A stretch of DNA of 64,000 nucleotides. It comes from Antrihabitans stalactiti. GTDB lineage: Bacteria > Actinomycetota > Actinomycetes > Mycobacteriales > Mycobacteriaceae. Both the position numbers and the translations under genes were made by a program. Below the pieces are notes generated by a model, which had not been told where the DNA came from, searched no databases, and worked only from the letters and a program-made list of their open reading frames with translations. Of this stretch, positions 62,327-64,000 are shown one piece after another. Each line of letters opens with the position of its first letter. Position 1 is the first letter of the stretch. Location: assembly GCF_012932915.1 (NCBI RefSeq), contig NZ_VCQU01000003.1, positions 603,775 through 667,774 on the forward strand, given 5' to 3'.

Positions 62327-63463
62327 TCAGTGTGCGTGTTCGACACCCCACGACGGGAACGGGTCGGAGTAGCTCAGCCAGGATGTAGGTCCTTCCGCCA
62401 GTTCGGCCGGCGTGAGGAGTGCCGCGTCGAAGTTTCGTTGGATGCGTTGCCGGTCGAGCTGCACTCCGATGAAGACGATCTCCTGACCAGGCGGGATGGT
62501 TCCGCCACTCCAGTACTGTGCCGGCTCGATGGTGAGGTTGGGCCCGGCCTGCGACCAGATCGCCGCGATGTCCGGGCGGCTGGCGATCCAGCAGAATCCT
62601 TTGCTGCGCAGCACGCCTCGCAGTTCTTCGAGCGCATGTTCCAGCCGCACGGGATGGAACGGACGGTCGGCAACGTAGGTCATGCTTCGAATGCCGTACT
62701 CCTCGGTCTCCGGAGTGTGCCCGCCCGCGAGCTCCTCGTCCCAGCCAGCAGTTTCGGCAGCAGCGACCGGGTCGTAGAGGCCAGTGTCCAGGACGTCGGC
62801 GAGGTCCACCGTCCCTTTCACGCTGCGGACCAGTCGCGCACCGGGGTTCATCCGCTTCAGCACTGCTTCGACTGTGCGCACGGCCTTTTCGCTGACCAAG
62901 TCGACCTTGTTCAGGACGAGGACATCGGCGAACTCGACCTGGTCGACCAACAGATCGGAGATATTCCGCTCGTCGCCCTCGCCGACCTCCAGATTTCGGG
63001 CCGCGAGAATCTCGCCTTTCGTGAGTTCGGCAAGGAAGGTCGATGCGTCGACGAGGGTGACCATCGTGTCGAGTGTGGCGACATCGCTGAGGCTGGTGCC
63101 GTCCTCGAAGACCCAGTCGAACGTCGCGGCGACGGGCATGGGTTCCGAGATTCCGGTCGACTCGATGACGAGGTTGTCGAAGCGCTGTTCTTTAGCGAGT
63201 CGGCCCACCGCCTCGATCAGGTCTTCGCGCAGAGTGCAGCAGATGCACCCGTTGGTCAGCTCGACGAGGCGCTCGTCGGTGCGATCCAAGTGCCCTTGGC
63301 CTGCGATCAGTGCTGCATCGATGTTGATTTCGCTCATGTCGTTCACGATCACCGCCACTCGCCGCCCGTCGCTGTTGGCGAGCACGTGGTTGAGCAGAGT
63401 CGTCTTGCCCGCTCCGAGAAAGCCGGACAGGACCGTTACGGGGAGGGTGGCTGAAGAAGGCAT
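62327..63463 (-). CDS. CobW/COG0523-family GTPase, probable zinc metallochaperone
   Basis: A 378-residue G3E GTPase: Walker [16 protein letters not shown], metal-binding CxCC in [14 protein letters not shown], the switch E-S-T-G-I-S-E-P, and the NKVD base-recognition motif (LVLNKVDLV). The C-terminal CobW_C domain follows. It hands zinc to proteins under zinc starvation in characterised relatives. A Fur/Zur-type palindrome begins three bases upstream of the ATG and no ribosome site is visible, so the message may be leaderless and repressed by Zur. Confidence 0.87.
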   Translation of the reverse strand: MPSSATLPVTVLSGFLGAGKTTLLNHVLANSDGRRVAVIVNDMSEINIDAALIAGQGHLDRTDERLVELTNGCICCTLREDLIEAVGRLAKEQRFDNLVIESTGISEPMPVAATFDWVFEDGTSLSDVATLDTMVTLVDASTFLAELTKGEILAARNLEVGEGDERNISDLLVDQVEFADVLVLNKVDLVSEKAVRTVEAVLKRMNPGARLVRSVKGTVDLADVLDTGLYDPVAAAETAGWDEELAGGHTPETEEYGIRSMTYVADRPFHPVRLEHALEELRGVLRSKGFCWIASRPDIAAIWSQAGPNLTIEPAQYWSGGTIPPGQEIVFIGVQLDRQRIQRNFDAALLTPAELAEGPTSWLSYSDPFPSWGVEHAH

Positions 63464-63465
63464 TC

Positions 63466-63484
63466 ACTAATGATAATCATTATC
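63466..63484. promoter_or_regulatory. Fur/Zur-type box upstream of the COG0523 gene
   Basis: ACTAATGATAATCATTATC agrees with the classical Fur consensus GATAATGATAATCATTATC at 17 of 19 positions. It contains two overlapping perfect palindromes, AATGAT-A-ATCATT and GATAAT-C-ATTATC. Placed beside a zinc-type metallochaperone, Zur is the more likely binder. Confidence 0.7.
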
Positions 63485-63500
63485 GATAAAGCACACGACG

Positions 63501-63746
63501 TCGGCCCTCTGTGGGCTGTCGGATTGCGGCCGACTGGTCAACTTCTTCTCGCCGGAGCCGAACGACGCGTTGAACGCTCTCGGCTGCGAGAACTACTGGG
63601 ACGGCTGCTTCGCGAGCCGGTCCGCGCCGCTGGGCCGGGTGCAGACGGCGAGGTAGCCCGCCACATCCCAAGCGTGTGGGAGACGACGACCCCCGAGGCG
63701 GCACATGCCGCCCGTGTGCAGGGCTGTGTCGCAGCGCCGCGCCAAA
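63501..63746 (+). pseudogene. Broken SCO6745-like gene
   Basis: In one frame (63501-63656) the peptide has VNFFSPEPNDALNALGCENYWDGCFASRSAPLGRV, the first block of the actinobacterial SCO6745 family (YFSPE, YW..YFA.RAAPLG), then a stop. In the next frame from about 63643, DGEVARHIPSVWETTTPEAAHAARVQG matches the following block (REHVPxxWxxxxPExxLAAR). The ~12 linking residues are lost and the frame is shifted. The remainder of the ~280-residue protein is absent, cut where the hairpin at 63750 begins. Recognition is from family patterns. Confidence 0.55.
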
Positions 63747-63749
63747 ACA

Positions 63750-63795
63750 CTCGTGAGTCTTTTCGGAGTCCAGGGACTCCAAAAAGACTCACGAG
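63750..63795. repeat. Hairpin element, copy B
   Basis: Left arm 63750-63770 and right arm 63775-63795 (21 bases each, loop CAGG) are identical to copy A at 46291-46340, including the same single mismatch; only the loop differs. It directly follows the broken SCO6745-like gene. No convergent gene pair exists here, so it is a dispersed element rather than only a terminator. Confidence 0.8.
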
Positions 63796-63884
63796 GGGTG
63801 ATGGGGTGTGGTGGAGGGGTGTTCACCAATCCGCCGGCCACGAATAACGACCGCAGACCGTCGGATCGGGCACACGTTGCGGGC

Positions 63885-63982
63885 GGACAGGTCAGACTCC
63901 GGATGGGCGGACAGTTAGCTCCGGGCTGACGGACACAAGTTCTCCGGACCGGTGGACACGTGATTTCCGGCTCAGCGGACAG
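63885..63982. repeat. Array of ~23-bp direct repeats, possible mobile element end
   Basis: GGACA recurs at 63885, 63909, 63931, 63954 and 63978 (steps of 24, 22, 23 and 24), and each step also contains TCCGG about 12-16 bases later. Multiple short repeats of this size are typical of the ends of IS21-like elements, whose transposase would lie beyond the window. The DNA from 63796 to 64000 has no convincing gene. Confidence 0.5.
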
Positions 63983-64000
63983 CGGGGTTGCGACACGCCC

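Noticed and set aside
63470..63847. A 125-codon plus-strand frame near the end taken as an intact gene
   Set aside because: Only a short stretch resembles the SCO6745 family; the preceding family block is in another frame, and it runs into the hairpin repeat.
1..64000. CRISPR arrays, tRNA or rRNA genes
   Set aside because: No regularly spaced identical repeats with unique spacers, no cloverleaf-like sequence with conserved T-loop, and no rRNA-like stretch were noticed by reading; the only periodic array (63885-63982) has diverged units and no spacers.

Overview
The window is high-GC DNA packed with short-spaced, often ATGA-overlapping genes. The gene types (DUF222/13E12 HNH protein, DUF5313, TLP1-type thiolase, many TetR, MarR, IclR and PucR regulators, acyl-CoA enzymes, PPOX flavoproteins) point to a Mycobacteriales actinobacterium, most likely Nocardiaceae (Rhodococcus-like). 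The organism is inferred; no rRNA or tRNA was seen.

Layout. 1-9.8 kb: end of a TetR gene divergent from a carotenoid/stilbene oxygenase, a RibD-type reductase, a DM13 protein with a K+ channel, then a PucR regulator divergent from an aldehyde dehydrogenase and a GMC oxidoreductase. 9.8-20.2 kb: a four-domain SRPBCC/TLP1-thiolase/crotonase fusion, a DUF222-HNH gene with a LexA-type box flanked by two related secreted proteins, a 5'-truncated SDR, MarR regulators and a LigB-type dioxygenase.

20.2-36.7 kb is the centrepiece: a catabolic island that appears to encode phosphorylation-initiated alkylphenol (4-cresol-type) degradation, resembling the Corynebacterium glutamicum cre pathway. It carries a two-subunit PEP-synthase-like phenol kinase (CreHI-like), a class I P450 with its own ferredoxin and reductase (CreJEF-like), two HD phosphohydrolases, an SDR alcohol dehydrogenase and an aldehyde dehydrogenase, giving 4-hydroxybenzoate. 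An AAHS-type transporter, PobA and PcaHGBC follow and carry 4-hydroxybenzoate through protocatechuate to the beta-ketoadipate enol-lactone. Enol-lactonase, CoA transferase and beta-ketoadipyl-CoA thiolase are not in the window. Two IclR regulators and four related palindromes at nearly constant distance from start codons suggest co-regulation.

37.1-46 kb: a minus-strand CoA operon (SCP-x thiolase, two hot-dog hydratases, SDR, acyl-CoA dehydrogenase, acyl-CoA synthetase, double-TetR regulator) and a separate TetR/acyl-CoA dehydrogenase pair. 46-55 kb: SDR, nitronate monooxygenase, PadR, an AidB-type acyl-CoA dehydrogenase with enoyl-CoA hydratase and PaaX-like regulator, another hydratase/TetR/LLM group. 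55-64 kb: BCCT transporter, FUSC protein, PPOX flavoprotein, metal-dependent hydrolase divergent from TetR and a paired SMR exporter, and a COG0523 metallochaperone behind a Fur/Zur-type box. The last 0.5 kb is decayed DNA: a broken SCO6745-like gene, the second copy of a hairpin also found at 46.3 kb, and an array of ~23-bp direct repeats resembling the end of a mobile element running out of the window.
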